Below, piece by piece: positions 8,977 to 19,600 of a stretch of 50,518 nt of DNA. The notes beneath the pieces are model-generated. The model was not told the origin of the DNA, ran no database searches, and was given only the letters and a program-made list of their open reading frames with translations. A program made the position numbers and the translations under genes. The stretch is taken from positions 1 to 50,518 of IMG/VR virus record IMGVR_UViG_3300042402_000227. The stretch is one strand, 5' to 3'. Source of the stretch: a virus. Each line of letters starts with the position of its first letter. Within the stretch, counting starts at the first letter, position 1.

Positions 8977-9766
8977 ATACTTTTTCTATTTTACTACAAA
9001 AGTCCTTGATATGATAATGAAAAGGATACATTTGTGGTATAGTATTGACTCTTAGTGTATCAGGTAATATTTCATAGATCAACTCATTAGTCCAATCTTC
9101 GGTCTTGAGATGGTTGATCATCTGTTTCATATGTACCATACTGAATTCGGTAAACATAGGCATCGTTGTTTTCTCTCTGCCTATGATATTGCAAGCGATG
9201 GCATATACCCAATCAGTAGTCGCTTCTTCGTCTACTTTACATTGCAGTAAAGATTTATAATCATCCCAATTCTCAAATATATGTCTGACCAACTTGAAAA
9301 AATATTCAGCAGTTTCGCTTTTCTTGAAATAAGTTATGGCATTGTAGCAATCAGGAAGATTGTTATTGTCGATGAATTTTCTATAATATCTGACATTAGA
9401 TAATTTCTGATTGTAACTTCTGATGTTAGTGCTGACTACCACATCAAGTTGTGAACAAACATCAAAATAATATTCTATATTTTGAGGTATGAATAAGTCT
9501 GCTTCTAATTTGATAGTATGATCATATGGACTGGCTTCATATACTTGCCAGTCGTTTATCAGTTTCCACTTGCTATCTTTTGCTAGATCGCCATATGGTA
9601 ATGCAATAACACTGTCAAAGTAAGGACTCGCTTCTATATCATCTGTAAGTAATGAAACATGCATGTTTGGCATAGTTTTCTTTATGCTTCTTGCCAACAC
9701 TTCTGCGCATTTGATATAATCGACATCAGTGGTGTTTTGTGCTAAGACTAAAAAGCCCTTGTTCAT
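8963..9766 (-). CDS. Glycosyltransferase-like protein (GT-A type)
   Basis: A 267-aa protein from ATG at 9766, which overlaps the upstream stop as ATGA; a frame extending further upstream would lie inside the previous gene and is not needed. The N-terminus (KGFLVLAQN) and SLLTDD at about 38-43 match the nucleotide-sugar binding region of GT-A enzymes, and KLEADLF (E88-A-D90) sits where a DXD motif belongs. It is a paralogue of the gene just upstream: both have YE.SPYD.TI followed at once by the acidic motif. Cytoplasmic, with no membrane segment. Sugar donor and acceptor are not predictable. Confidence 0.65.
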   Translation of the reverse strand: MNKGFLVLAQNTTDVDYIKCAEVLARSIKKTMPNMHVSLLTDDIEASPYFDSVIALPYGDLAKDSKWKLINDWQVYEASPYDHTIKLEADLFIPQNIEYYFDVCSQLDVVVSTNIRSYNQKLSNVRYYRKFIDNNNLPDCYNAITYFKKSETAEYFFKLVRHIFENWDDYKSLLQCKVDEEATTDWVYAIACNIIGREKTTMPMFTEFSMVHMKQMINHLKTEDWTNELIYEILPDTLRVNTIPQMYPFHYHIKDFCSKIEKVYGKT

Positions 9767-10575
9767 TTTGTTAACTCCACAAATATGTCTTTGTTTATCA
9801 CATGGAAGTCCATGTCTTTTAATATGATGTATTCTTTTTTGATCTTGCCGCGCATCCACTTGTCATAAATGACTGTGTATTCTGTGCAAAATTCATCATC
9901 GTTATTTTTATAAACGAATGTCTTGGGACCTATATGTGTAAGATTCCAAGGTATGATATCTGATCTAACATCGCTATGACCATTCACGATCCTGTGTGCT
10001 AATGTCAATCCATAATCGTTGCGGTATGTGTCGCAGGAGAACTTATGTATATTTCCATAATGACGATAGTTCTCTTGAACCATCTTTAAACATTCAAAGA
10101 TGTTTTGTACTCGTTTTGTCTTTTTGAAGCCTACTACTGTAGCCCATAATGCAGGTATCGTCAAATCATTTGAGAAATCTAAATGTTCTTTTTTATCATA
10201 CCCATTCATCAAAAAATTTATTGATTCGTGGCAACAGAAATCATCCATGACATCAAAAACTTTTAATAATGAATCGCTGTTTACTACATAATCCACATCT
10301 AACAATATTGTCTCATCGTATGGGCTAAGTTCATAACTGCGGTAACGACCTTTGTTCAACCATACTCTTCCCTGAAAAGTATTATTGGGATCGCTGTCTA
10401 TCGTATACACATTATCGAATTTATAACCAGTGTTAGTTGCTACAGAATTGTTATCTGTTACTATGCTTACTGGAAGATTGAGGAAGTGGTTCACACGCTT
10501 TGCAGTGAATTCTGCCATGTGATAGTAATTGTATTCTGGAGAATTGAAGGCGAAGAGCAGTACACCTTTAGTCAT
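9763..10575 (-). CDS. Glycosyltransferase-like protein (GT-A type)
   Basis: A 270-aa protein with KGVLLFAFNSPEY at the N-terminus, SIVTD at about 37-41 and LLDVDYVV (D93-V-D95), a good DXD motif for divalent metal and nucleotide-sugar binding. The stretch before it, YELSPYDETI, matches its downstream paralogue. ATG at 10575 overlaps the preceding stop as ATGA. Together with the other two GT-like genes it makes a sugar-handling block at the head of the radical SAM operon; the natural reading is late glycosylation of a virion or cell-surface component, which is inference. Confidence 0.65.
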   Translation of the reverse strand: MTKGVLLFAFNSPEYNYYHMAEFTAKRVNHFLNLPVSIVTDNNSVATNTGYKFDNVYTIDSDPNNTFQGRVWLNKGRYRSYELSPYDETILLDVDYVVNSDSLLKVFDVMDDFCCHESINFLMNGYDKKEHLDFSNDLTIPALWATVVGFKKTKRVQNIFECLKMVQENYRHYGNIHKFSCDTYRNDYGLTLAHRIVNGHSDVRSDIIPWNLTHIGPKTFVYKNNDDEFCTEYTVIYDKWMRGKIKKEYIILKDMDFHVINKDIFVELTK

Positions 10576-10877
10576 CGTTTAGTCTCTGTCTCTTTAAACT
10601 CTTTAAGATATGCTGCCATATTTTCTTGATAAACAGATTTTAGTTTATCTAACAGAGAAAGTCTATCGACTTCTACAGGTCTATTATGCGTGTCTAATAA
10701 TACAACCTTTTCACTATCAAAACTCTGTAAAAAGGTAATGGTCGTGGCGTCTGCTATCCACAAACCATTTTGATCGGCTACTAGAAATTTGTTTTTGTAT
10801 TTTTCCCTAAGGTAATCTTTAGCGGAATTATGTGCGAATCTTGCTTTTGCTTCAGATAGAAGACTTTGGATATCCAT
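10572..10877 (-). CDS. Small unknown protein, first gene of the GT/radical SAM operon
   Basis: A 101-aa protein of unknown function. The N-terminal 30 residues look helical and charged (LLSEAKARF, DYLREKYKNK), followed by a strand-rich part (FLVADQNGLWIAD) and a C-terminal helix rich in Lys and Glu (AAYLKEFKETETKR). No catalytic motif is visible. It is the promoter-proximal gene: its ATG at 10877 has AGAGG upstream and lies about 13 nt downstream of the transcription start predicted from the TATAAATA site. Confidence 0.6.
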   Translation of the reverse strand: MDIQSLLSEAKARFAHNSAKDYLREKYKNKFLVADQNGLWIADATTITFLQSFDSEKVVLLDTHNRPVEVDRLSLLDKLKSVYQENMAAYLKEFKETETKR

Positions 10878-10895
10878 ATAAACCTCTCTTCCGAG

Positions 10896-10903
10896 TATTT
10901 ATA
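10896..10903 (-). promoter_or_regulatory. Late promoter TATAAATA for the GT/radical SAM operon
   Basis: A perfect T4-type late promoter motif on the minus strand in the short gap between two genes. In T4 the motif spans -13 to -6, so transcription would start near 10890 and give a leader of about 13 nt containing AGAGG before the ATG at 10877. The phage encodes gp55, the factor that reads such sites. This places the whole leftward operon in the late class. Confidence 0.75.
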
Positions 10904-10933
10904 TGGTGCTAGACTACGCTAAAAATTAGGTGA

Positions 10934-11881
10934 TCAGGATACTACGTTAGAGCCGGCTAATGTGATAGTGCCCCAGCTATTTGCAATATTAGTTGTTGAT
11001 GGAGGAACTAAAGTACAAGTGACGCTTGATCCGCTACCTAAAGTACCGTTACCGCTGATCTTGTCGAACAAGCAATGTACTGTAACTACTGAACCGTTGT
11101 CACCATTTGAACCTTGTACACCATTAGTTCTTGCTAGATATTGAATCTGAACAGTAGTAGTGTACGGCGCTGTACCTGAATCTTGGTCAAAGATTGTTGT
11201 GTTTCCAGTGCTTAGTCCGAAATAACCTGAGTTAGTTGAGACTGTTGCTGAACCGCTACCGCCTGTCTTTGTTACACCGGTGTATGATGTACCTGCGATT
11301 GTGCGTGAACCTGAGTTTTGACCGCTAATGTTCAATGTACCACATGCAGTTGCCAATGTATTCATGGCTGCATTGATACCTGCTTCAGTATTTGAGTGTG
11401 AAGCTGAAAACTTCAACTGACCGCCTGCATTAAAGAAATAACGAGCGGCATCACCGTTTGCGAATGTGCAAGTGAATGTGAAGTTCGCATAGTCTGTCCA
11501 TGCTGAAACTGTTGTCTGTGTGTTTGAACTTGTAGTACCTTGAGCAGCGGCGTTGCCTTTGCTTGCCCAAATTGTTTGTAAGTTTGTAGGAATTGCGGCG
11601 ATATAAGTTACTAGACCACCTGCTACCGGAGCAGTTACGCTTGTGATGCTACTGCCTTGGTGTGCCGCGGCGCTTGCTGTGTTGTTTACTAGGCTAGCCC
11701 AACTAGTAGCGGCGACCACTTGACCAGTTGCGACGTTTGCTACAGCAGTCTGACCATACCCGCCCTGACCGCTACCCGTTGCCCAAGTAGCATTCAATGT
11801 ATTAGCAGTACTGGTAGGGTTACCTCCAACCAAGGTGTTAAAGTCTGTTGCTTCAATCAAATTAAATTGTGCGTAGCTCAT
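10934..11881 (-). CDS. Tail fibre or other virion structural protein
   Basis: A 315-aa protein rich in Gly, Ser, Thr and Ala with few charged residues, typical of phage fibres or decoration proteins. The segment ARYFFNAGGQLKFSASH is a motif I associate with phage fibre-type proteins, and the N-terminal part has a GYGQ motif and a WASLVNNT stretch. No enzyme motif or membrane segment is seen. It has its own promoter (GATAAATA at 11910-11917) and an AGGA ribosome site. Possible roles are a distal fibre part or an adhesin; assignment to a particular T4 protein is not possible. Confidence 0.65.
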   Translation of the reverse strand: MSYAQFNLIEATDFNTLVGGNPTSTANTLNATWATGSGQGGYGQTAVANVATGQVVAATSWASLVNNTASAAAHQGSSITSVTAPVAGGLVTYIAAIPTNLQTIWASKGNAAAQGTTSSNTQTTVSAWTDYANFTFTCTFANGDAARYFFNAGGQLKFSASHSNTEAGINAAMNTLATACGTLNISGQNSGSRTIAGTSYTGVTKTGGSGSATVSTNSGYFGLSTGNTTIFDQDSGTAPYTTTVQIQYLARTNGVQGSNGDNGSVVTVHCLFDKISGNGTLGSGSSVTCTLVPPSTTNIANSWGTITLAGSNVVS

Positions 11882-11909
11882 GTTTTAAATTCCTATCAAT
11901 CTATAGTTT

Positions 11910-11917
11910 TATTTATC
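11910..11917 (-). promoter_or_regulatory. Late promoter GATAAATA
   Basis: GATAAATA on the minus strand overlaps the stop codon of the upstream fibre gene. Predicted start of transcription is near 11904, leaving about 23 nt of leader with AGGA before the ATG at 11881. It differs from the T4 consensus only in the first base, as at several other gene starts here. Confidence 0.6.
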
Positions 11918-12863
11918 TTATTATGACGATTGCTTCGACCTCACCCAAGTCTTGGGTAGCCTTGTCTTCTAGACTTCGTCCTATAGTGTTAAATGCTGTG
12001 GCCTCACCATTTTTAGCTGATCTTGCGGTACCTTCGCCCGCGCTTACTAGACGATCACCCTTGGCTACTGTGCCTATAACTTTGACTTTTACTCGTCCGG
12101 ATACTGCTACAGCAGGGTGTGTCTTATCTGATCCTGCCCCTGCGTTCATGAGATATGCGGCTGTGTTTGATATAACCCCGAACACATCTTCACTTAATTC
12201 ATAGCGTACTGCTCTGATCTCTTTTTGACCGCCCAATTCTACTACTGTACCCGGAGACAATTCTGTTTCTGATTCAAATCTCTCAGCCAAGTCAGCGTAT
12301 GTCGCTTCCATTCTGGAGTTTCCTACTAAAGACCATGTACCTGTGATAGTACCTGCAGTAGTGTTTCCGCCGGTCGTAATCACAGAAGTCAAAACTGTAG
12401 TAGCATTTGCTATCGTGCAATTGATGTTACCTGCGTTGACATTTCCTGATGCTGTAAGACCTACAGTTGCGATATTACCTGAAACAGACAGATTACCGGC
12501 TGCGGACATGTCACCGCCTACCGTCAAGTCTGAACCTATCGATACATTACCGAAACTTGTAGTACCAGTTGAACTAGTTGCAGTCAATACTAACCAGTTG
12601 CTAGTAATTGTTTCGCCATCTGATGGGCATACGCAAAGAGTATTGTTGTTGGTATTAAACCATAACTGACCGCGTATTGGATTTGGGGGAGGGGTGCTGT
12701 CTGCGAAATTCTCTAAGACATGCACGAAATTAGTGTCAAGCACTTGGCCGTATCCTGCGTAGTTACGACCAGGAAGCCCTAAAGAAGTACTTGTTGTGTT
12801 AATTTGTCCGTCAGCGATGGTTGTAAGTACTTGTCCGTCGCTTTTAACAATCGTATATGCCAT
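11913..12863 (-). CDS. Tail fibre-like protein with Gly-rich repeat shaft and conserved C-terminal domain
   Basis: A 316-aa protein. The N-terminal 90 residues (GYGQVLDTNFVHVLENFAD, then PIRGQLWFNT) look like a phage fibre attachment domain. Residues about 105-170 are strand repeats of the type SIGSDLTVGGDMSAAGN and SVSGN, as in a beta-helical shaft. The C-terminal third begins ADLAERFE.ETELSPGTVV and continues DVFGVISNTAAYLMN and SGRVKVKVIG, a domain I have seen at the ends of fibre proteins in marine phages. A possible role is host recognition. It is preceded by its own GATAAATA site and GGAT before the ATG. Confidence 0.7.
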   Translation of the reverse strand: MAYTIVKSDGQVLTTIADGQINTTSTSLGLPGRNYAGYGQVLDTNFVHVLENFADSTPPPNPIRGQLWFNTNNNTLCVCPSDGETITSNWLVLTATSSTGTTSFGNVSIGSDLTVGGDMSAAGNLSVSGNIATVGLTASGNVNAGNINCTIANATTVLTSVITTGGNTTAGTITGTWSLVGNSRMEATYADLAERFESETELSPGTVVELGGQKEIRAVRYELSEDVFGVISNTAAYLMNAGAGSDKTHPAVAVSGRVKVKVIGTVAKGDRLVSAGEGTARSAKNGEATAFNTIGRSLEDKATQDLGEVEAIVIIR

Positions 12864-12883
12864 AGTTTATTATCCGCTAATTT

Positions 12884-12891
12884 TATTTATC
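12884..12891 (-). promoter_or_regulatory. Late promoter GATAAATA
   Basis: GATAAATA on the minus strand ends two bases after the stop of the upstream gene. Predicted transcription start is near 12878, about 15 nt before the ATG at 12863. Same spacing style as the site at 11910-11917. Confidence 0.6.
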
Positions 12892-12892
12892 A

Positions 12893-13507
12893 TCACAAAG
12901 TTATCTGATTTGTGAGGCTTTGTATTCTCACTGTATAGTCAATCTGTATCTGACGGTTCAATGATTTCTGCACTGGGTGGAATATGACATGGGTCAACAA
13001 TCGTGTTATGATGTTTCCATCACTGTCAGTTCCATAATTTGCAAGTAATCCCAATTCGTCAAAAATGTAATCTGAGTCAGTCTGTGTGCTGTTATCGAAT
13101 GCTCCTTGACCTGAAGGCTCACCGTAATCTAACAAACACTGCACTAAGATATCTGTGTACAATCTACCTGAAGTATGATTGACAGTCATCTTGTTTCTTG
13201 TAGGGTCTTGGTTGAAGACGCTGGTATCGTCAACGATCTTAGCATAGGTTTCGTTATAAAGAGCGGCGTTTTGCCCTGTTGTATTGGGCGGCAGATATGT
13301 AATGATACCTGTTTCGTCTACGCTAGCACCACCGTTGCCGAAGGCCATTTGATAAATCTCGCCGAACCCGCGATTGCTAAGTGTGTCGGCAAGAGCCTCA
13401 CTCATATTTTCATAATTGATGGCATTTTTCTTATCTACGAATACTTCCAAACTATTTGGATCATAGATTTTCAAAAATCCCTCAATCTTATAAGATAGTG
13501 TTATCAT
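12893..13507 (-). CDS. Conserved T4-like marine phage structural-type protein
   Basis: A 204-aa protein with no enzyme motif. The N-terminal region FLKIYDPNSLEVFVDKK followed by AINYENMSEALADTL is a module I associate with virion-linked proteins of marine T4-like phages; the middle has a YLPPNT.G...LYNETY segment and the C-terminus TRLLTHVIFHPVQKSLNR. It probably belongs to the tail or baseplate because it is encoded between the giant structural gene and the fibres. The ATG at 13507 shares a base with the stop of the 54-aa ORF before it (TAATG), and AGAGGG about 10 nt upstream is a good ribosome site. Confidence 0.6.
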   Translation of the reverse strand: MITLSYKIEGFLKIYDPNSLEVFVDKKNAINYENMSEALADTLSNRGFGEIYQMAFGNGGASVDETGIITYLPPNTTGQNAALYNETYAKIVDDTSVFNQDPTRNKMTVNHTSGRLYTDILVQCLLDYGEPSGQGAFDNSTQTDSDYIFDELGLLANYGTDSDGNIITRLLTHVIFHPVQKSLNRQIQIDYTVRIQSLTNQITL

Positions 13508-13671
13508 TAATCGTCAGCCCTCTTTTGCACAAAAACTTCCTTTGTGTTAGGATCATAAATCTTTATATGTGACGACAGATAAACCCCGTTATTTTCATTG
13601 GGTTTCTTGGGCTGGATTTCCGGCTTTTTATCGTCTGATTCCGATTTTTTTCCTACAGAATTATTTATCAT
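13507..13671 (-). CDS. 54-aa ORF sharing a motif with the following gene
   Basis: From ATG at 13671, one base after the stop of the giant gene, 54 codons run to a TAA that overlaps the next ATG (TAATG). The first half is Lys/Pro/Glu/Asn-rich and looks disordered (KKSESDDKKPEIQPKKP). The last 20 residues, IKIYDPNTKEVFVQK then RADD, match the N-terminal segment LKIYDPNSLEVFVDK of the next protein. Tight packing at both ends and this similarity support a real gene. It may be a minor structural or linker peptide; function unknown. The codons M-I-N-N are formed by the sequence ATGATAAATAAT, so the start also contains a late-promoter-like string. Confidence 0.6.
   Translation of the reverse strand: MINNSVGKKSESDDKKPEIQPKKPNENNGVYLSSHIKIYDPNTKEVFVQKRADD
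13662..13669 (-). promoter_or_regulatory. GATAAATA at the start of the 54-aa ORF (possible late promoter)
   Basis: The motif overlaps the start codon of the 54-aa ORF. If used, transcription would begin near 13656, inside that ORF, and would serve the following gene at 13507 but not the ORF itself. It may be a coincidence of coding sequence, although the same string heads four other genes. Confidence 0.35.
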
Positions 13672-16600
13672 TTAAGTAACATCCACTTTTAAGAATCTTG
13701 CCCCTGCAGTATCAGCGATCTGCAATGGATCTCCTTGTGTCTCGTTATATATGCCCGGGATAGGGTTCCATACACTAATATAGTTAGATTCTGTCATCTT
13801 GTTGTATTCAAGCAAACCAAACACAGTCGTGTATATCGGTATATTTGGACTGATGATCGATCCTAATACGCCTCTTTGTACGCTTATTATGTTGGCTTCT
13901 TCATCGACATTCAATATCTGCATATATTCACCGTTGACATATAACAATTTACCTTCCAATGAAGTGATGGTTAAATTATCGCCGGTTTCTATCCAGATAC
14001 CTGCTTGTATCGATACGAATGCTCCTTGACCGCTTGAACTCAATATCAGATAATCTTGATCTATATACTGACCCTTAGTGTCGTTATATACCGTGACTTG
14101 TATTAAGTCTAGTCTGTTAGCGATCAACGGTACCTTATGATATCCATATTCTTGAGCAGGAGTTACTGATTCCTGAGTCACAGTATTTGTCAACTTTGAA
14201 GCATCCCCTACTTTTATAGAAGTGCTATATTCACCTACTGCCTCACGCAACCAAGTTCTTGTCTCTGTGTTTGCGCGGTATACATCTGCTTGTCCTGCAA
14301 CATTGACGATCTGTAGATAAGTCTGTTGATCAGGTGTTGATGAAGGCATCATGCTTGTGATGATGACATCATCGCCGGGCAATACTTCAGTCAATATGCA
14401 TACTTCGTTAGCATCATGGAGTTTTAGATTACTGCTTGCAACGCGCTTGCCGTTAACAGTTACCCACAATCTGTCAACATTAGTCTGCTCCCACTGTGTG
14501 ACCTTGATGTTCAAACCACTTTGTACTGACAATGTTTTTGTGACACCGTTTCTAGTCTCAGAGATGCTAAACTTATCATCGAGGCTATCGATCTCAACAA
14601 CCTGTTTGATATAATACTTCTGACCAGCAATGATTTGCGGTATGTTTGTTGGCTTACCAAGATCGATACCATCTTCTGTGAAGTATACCGGAGTGCCTTC
14701 TACTAATCCTGTCACTTTACCAACTGTTATGAACTCGCTATCGCTGGCAGTTGCTGTCTTATTGTACAACACATAACTTTGATGTAATGAAACATAACCG
14801 CCACTCACATAAGTGTTGACATCAGTTAATGGAACTGATGCAGTATATGGTACATCTGCGATATACTCGTACAATGCAAATTCGTTAGGACCTAATACAT
14901 TGATAGTAAACATTTGACCGTTCAACTGTACAGAACCCTGAACTCCTTCGATTCTCACTACATCGTTATCTGATAAGTTGTGAGGTATGCTTGTAGTTAC
15001 TGTTGCAGGTATCACTACATTATTGACATATGATATAGGTGATACTTGTTGTCCTGTATATTCATTAGTAAACAAGTATTGTCTTTCTGTATCATTGTAA
15101 GTAGTCACAGCGATAGTATCTGATATACTTGGAGCCAATGAATTGAACACCAATGTTGATGTTGTATAGTTTACATTATATTCTGTAGGACTTCTTCTTT
15201 CGCCATTTACTTCAACGATAGCATTTTGCGGATTATCGCCTTCTAGATTATTGACTAATGTGTATGGTCCAACTGTACCATTACCTAAGAACTGCTGTGT
15301 CTGAGGTACTGCATATCCATACTGTACAGGTTGTGTCTCACCAAAGAATGAATATGAGATATAATCTGTCTCTGGATCATAATGATCTGCAAATACGATC
15401 TTAGCATTGATCTGATTATCAGCAGGCATAGCCGCATAGTCTTGTGTGACGAATACTGCTGTTCCTGTAGCACCTGTCAATGTCACAGGATTACCAAACT
15501 GATCCTTGATAGTGAATGTAGTTGGTGACAACACTTGATCGATATAATAACTTGTCAATGGAGTGATATCCCCGAATATAGTATCGCTGAAAGTGACTCT
15601 TTGATCAGATGCTAAACCAACTGTGCTGAATACTGTGACGGAGTTATTGACTGCGCTAGTAGCGATAACATAGTTCGCTAATCCAGGTACTAACTTCTGT
15701 CCGTTATAGAATACTGCTGGTTCTGTATAAAACACACCATCAGTATCAACTTGTACGATACCACCACCGTTGTAATCTAAATTAGTATAATTGCAATCAA
15801 GTGAAATCTCATCAAAACCTGTAGTTGTATTGATCTCTATAGGATCGTTGTCAGTATTTGATTTGACTAACTGATCGCCATTGCCGATCTCGTAAACATC
15901 TATGCGTAATTGCTGTCCTGATGTCAATGGATTGATCAATGTGACAGTCTTGTTATACCAGTTAACTGTATAATCATTGTTTTCATATAGTGTCACGCTC
16001 AAGCCGTCTATCAACAAGAACACATTGATCTGCGCAGGAGTCTGCGTGGCAGAACTGAAATCATATTCGTTTGATGTTTCTAAATCTAATTCAAGTGATA
16101 CAACTTTATAACCAACATGTGCATATTCACTTGCTGGCCAGTTAGTGCCAGGTCTTGTGTTTACAGTCATCACTAATTGATCTGATACGATGCCAGGAAC
16201 CATTTCTTCTGGACCATAACCGAACATGAATGGATCACCTTGTACAACATATTCACTCTGTCTTTCTTGGAACACATTAGTGTTGCTCCAATATACGGGA
16301 GTACTTGCTATATCGCCGGTCTGCAATACTGTGTTATTATCTCCGACTATAGTATATTCATTCTTTTCTTGTACATATATCACGCTGTTCAAGTTTTCTG
16401 TTACACCAGTGGTTACAGTCGTGAAGTTTAATCCATCACTTGATCTCTTTACGACACCGTTGTTTCCTGCAAGAACTAATACACCGTTTGCAAAGTATAC
16501 ATCATTGTAAACTATACCTGTCTCTGTTATGTCAGTCCAAGTAGTACCATTAGTACTATAAGAGATTATCTGGTTACCTACAGCATAGATTCTACCAAAC

Positions 16601-19600
16601 GCAGAAGTTACCGCATTGTATGCTCTGTTGAATGTACCTGATACCTGATTCCAATTTAGTCCATCTAGACTTCTATAGATTATACCACCTGTTGCTGTGC
16701 TACCTACAGTGATGAATCCATTGAATCCTGAAGCCGTAACATAAGAAACATCATTCAAACTATTTGTGGATACTACAGCAGGCAATCTTGCTTGCCAGTT
16801 TACTAAATCAGTACTTGTGACAATATTTGGATTTACTGCTATCCATAAACCATTGTGATAAGTTACTGCCTTGAATGCCTGATTTGCGGAGATCATCTTT
16901 ATCTTGAAGAAATCGATCAAATTCGCACTAGTACCAAACGGTATATAGAATGAATCTGTTCTCCATGTCATTTGATCATCACTAGTGAATAATGGAATCG
17001 CGCTATTTGATGATGTCATAACATAATTGTTATCTTGCTTGACGATATCAGTTATAGATAAAGTCTCGTCTGCCAATTTGAACAATGACCAATCATTTTG
17101 TATCTCAATGTCAGCGATCACACCTGAGTAATTAGGTAGATTTGCAGGTGCTACATAATTCGTACCATCAAATGTTATAGCAGGTATGTTTACATTAGTT
17201 GCATTGAATGATTGATTGATGAGTTGTGTATCTAGTGGATACTGCTCATCAGGATTGAATTCATTGCCCTTGTATGTAGTGTTAGGATAGACCAATCCAG
17301 TGAACAACTGTGTCAAATCACGACCAGGCATGTTGATGCTAGGTGCATACCAACCTTCTGCTCTGTCAAGTGCATTCAATCTGCGATCACCTGCGTTCAA
17401 TTCTTCCCACTTACCAAACACGAATGTTGGATCATTGTTTGATACTACGCAGATATAGACTCTATTATTGTATCTAACAATGCTTGGATCGAAATAGAAC
17501 GGTTCTGGCAACGTCATGAATGAGCCTGCTCTTGCTACAGTCATATTTGTGAGTTGTCCGCTTATTATAGTTAGCGGTGCGCCGCCCGGGTTAGTTGTGA
17601 TAGTTATAGTGTTTAATAATGGCGTGTCAACCGTCTTCACATAGTAAACAACACCCATCTCTATTTCTGTCGGTAATGTTGTTCCAGTAAAGACGACTGG
17701 ATCATTGACTGAGAATCCTGCAGTGCTTGTCACTACTATAGCGTTACCTGAAGTAGTGCTAGATGATGTAGTCAATGTATAACCATTATATGTGAAATCA
17801 TCCCCGCTGACTGGTACTTGGAACAACGGATCATTATAAACTTCTAATGTGTTCGCGTTGATTACCTTCAAGTAGTATTCAGCAGTTTCACCTATAGGTG
17901 TTCCTTCAGTAATTAACTTAGTGATAGCACCGTCACTAGTGACCGGCAATGACCAACTATATGCGCCTGGCACTATAGGATTGATTCTTGATACAGTCAA
18001 AGTCAAATCGTTTGTTGGGCTAGTTCCGCCTAAATCATTACCTAGTATAGTGATAGTATTATTCTGAGTGAATCCTAGACCACCTGAACCTATCAATACA
18101 TTATATCCGCCTAGAACATAACCAATATCGAATATAGGATCTGCTATGATCTCTTGTGTCATAGTGACATTGCCTGATTCATCATTCAATATAACTGTTG
18201 CTTGTCCTGTGCCTGTTTGTGCGACATTGTTGCAAGTAAAGTTTGCAACATAGGCATCGCCAGTACCTGAACCAATTCCTGTAGCTACGAATATTACATC
18301 AATCTCATTTGCTTCTGCACCTATAGCGGTGAAATCAGTATTACCTAAACTGTTGATGATATAAGTATTTCCGATTACGAACGACCCAGCATTAACTAAT
18401 GTTGAACCAACATCGTCCCAGTTACCTGTACCTACTTGCTTGATCTGATAATCTTTGTTGAATACTAGATCGCCCATGTTTTGATAAACTTTGAACGATG
18501 CGCTGCCTTTAGCAGTCAATGATCCTGCGCCTGTGACTAGGTTCAATGCGCCTTGATTCTTTTGCTCAGAGATAGTGAATGTTGAGCCATTAATGATATG
18601 TCTCACATAATAATCCGTATCCAGTTCTAATCCACCGAATACTAGACCACCTGTGAATGTGAATGGCATACCTACATATATGTTATCTGTGTTATAATCT
18701 GATGACAATGTTACTATGCCATTATCTGCGGCTAGGTCTGTTCCTAATGTTGATGGTAGATATGGTTTGTTTATGATATAGTCACCGTTTCCACCTGGAC
18801 CTGACAAGATATAAGTATTATCTTCTATCTCTGTTCCCGTGAACACACTTCCTGGATATAGATTTCCACCACTGATGTTAGATACTGACATCACATTTCC
18901 ATTAAATGTAGCATCGAAAGTTACAATACTATCTGTGCTTAATGTACATACGAATGGGATCTTACCCACATCATAAGCATAGTAAGTATTATTAGTTTCT
19001 AACTCACCTATGTTATCGCTAACTGTGAATGAGAATCCATTATAAAGTTGGCTAGTGTTTCCAGTTATTGCTACTGTGTTATCTACCAATGTCTGTTCTA
19101 TAGTCTTGGTCGCAAGATTACCATAAATCAGTTTAGATCCCGTAATATCAGCATAATTGTTTGATGATGGGTAGAAAGTGAACTTCTGACCATTCACTTG
19201 ACCAGGGCTTACTGGTAATGATATATTGACTATCATGCTACCGCTAGCCGCTGATAGATCAACGACTTGTGATTGACTTGTGATGAAGCAATAGTTACCA
19301 GAACCTGCTGTCTGAGTAGTGGTTGTGAATACTGCTCCGCCCGGTGTAGTGCTGATAGTGATCGTGTTGTTTACACCGATCTCCTTGACATAGTAAATCG
19401 TCTTAGGACTGATTCCACCAAAACTAGTTACCGCTATATTATCGACATACATCGTGTCAAATACTATAGCATCTCCTACTTCTAATCCATTAGTAGTCTC
19501 GACACCAATATTGCCGAATGCGTCAGTAGCAGTAACTCTGATATATGTTGAATCTGTGTTCTCGCTAATAGTAAATGACTCAGCACTTAGTACCGATACT

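Noticed and set aside
9767-9859. Extended N-terminus for the GT-like gene ending at 8963
   Set aside because: The extra 31 residues lie inside the previous gene and are unlike any GT start; the ATG at 9766 gives an ATGA overlap as elsewhere in the operon.
10905-10950. CGTAGT direct repeats and CTAA/TTAG stem near the fibre gene end
   Set aside because: Too short to support an attachment site or terminator.
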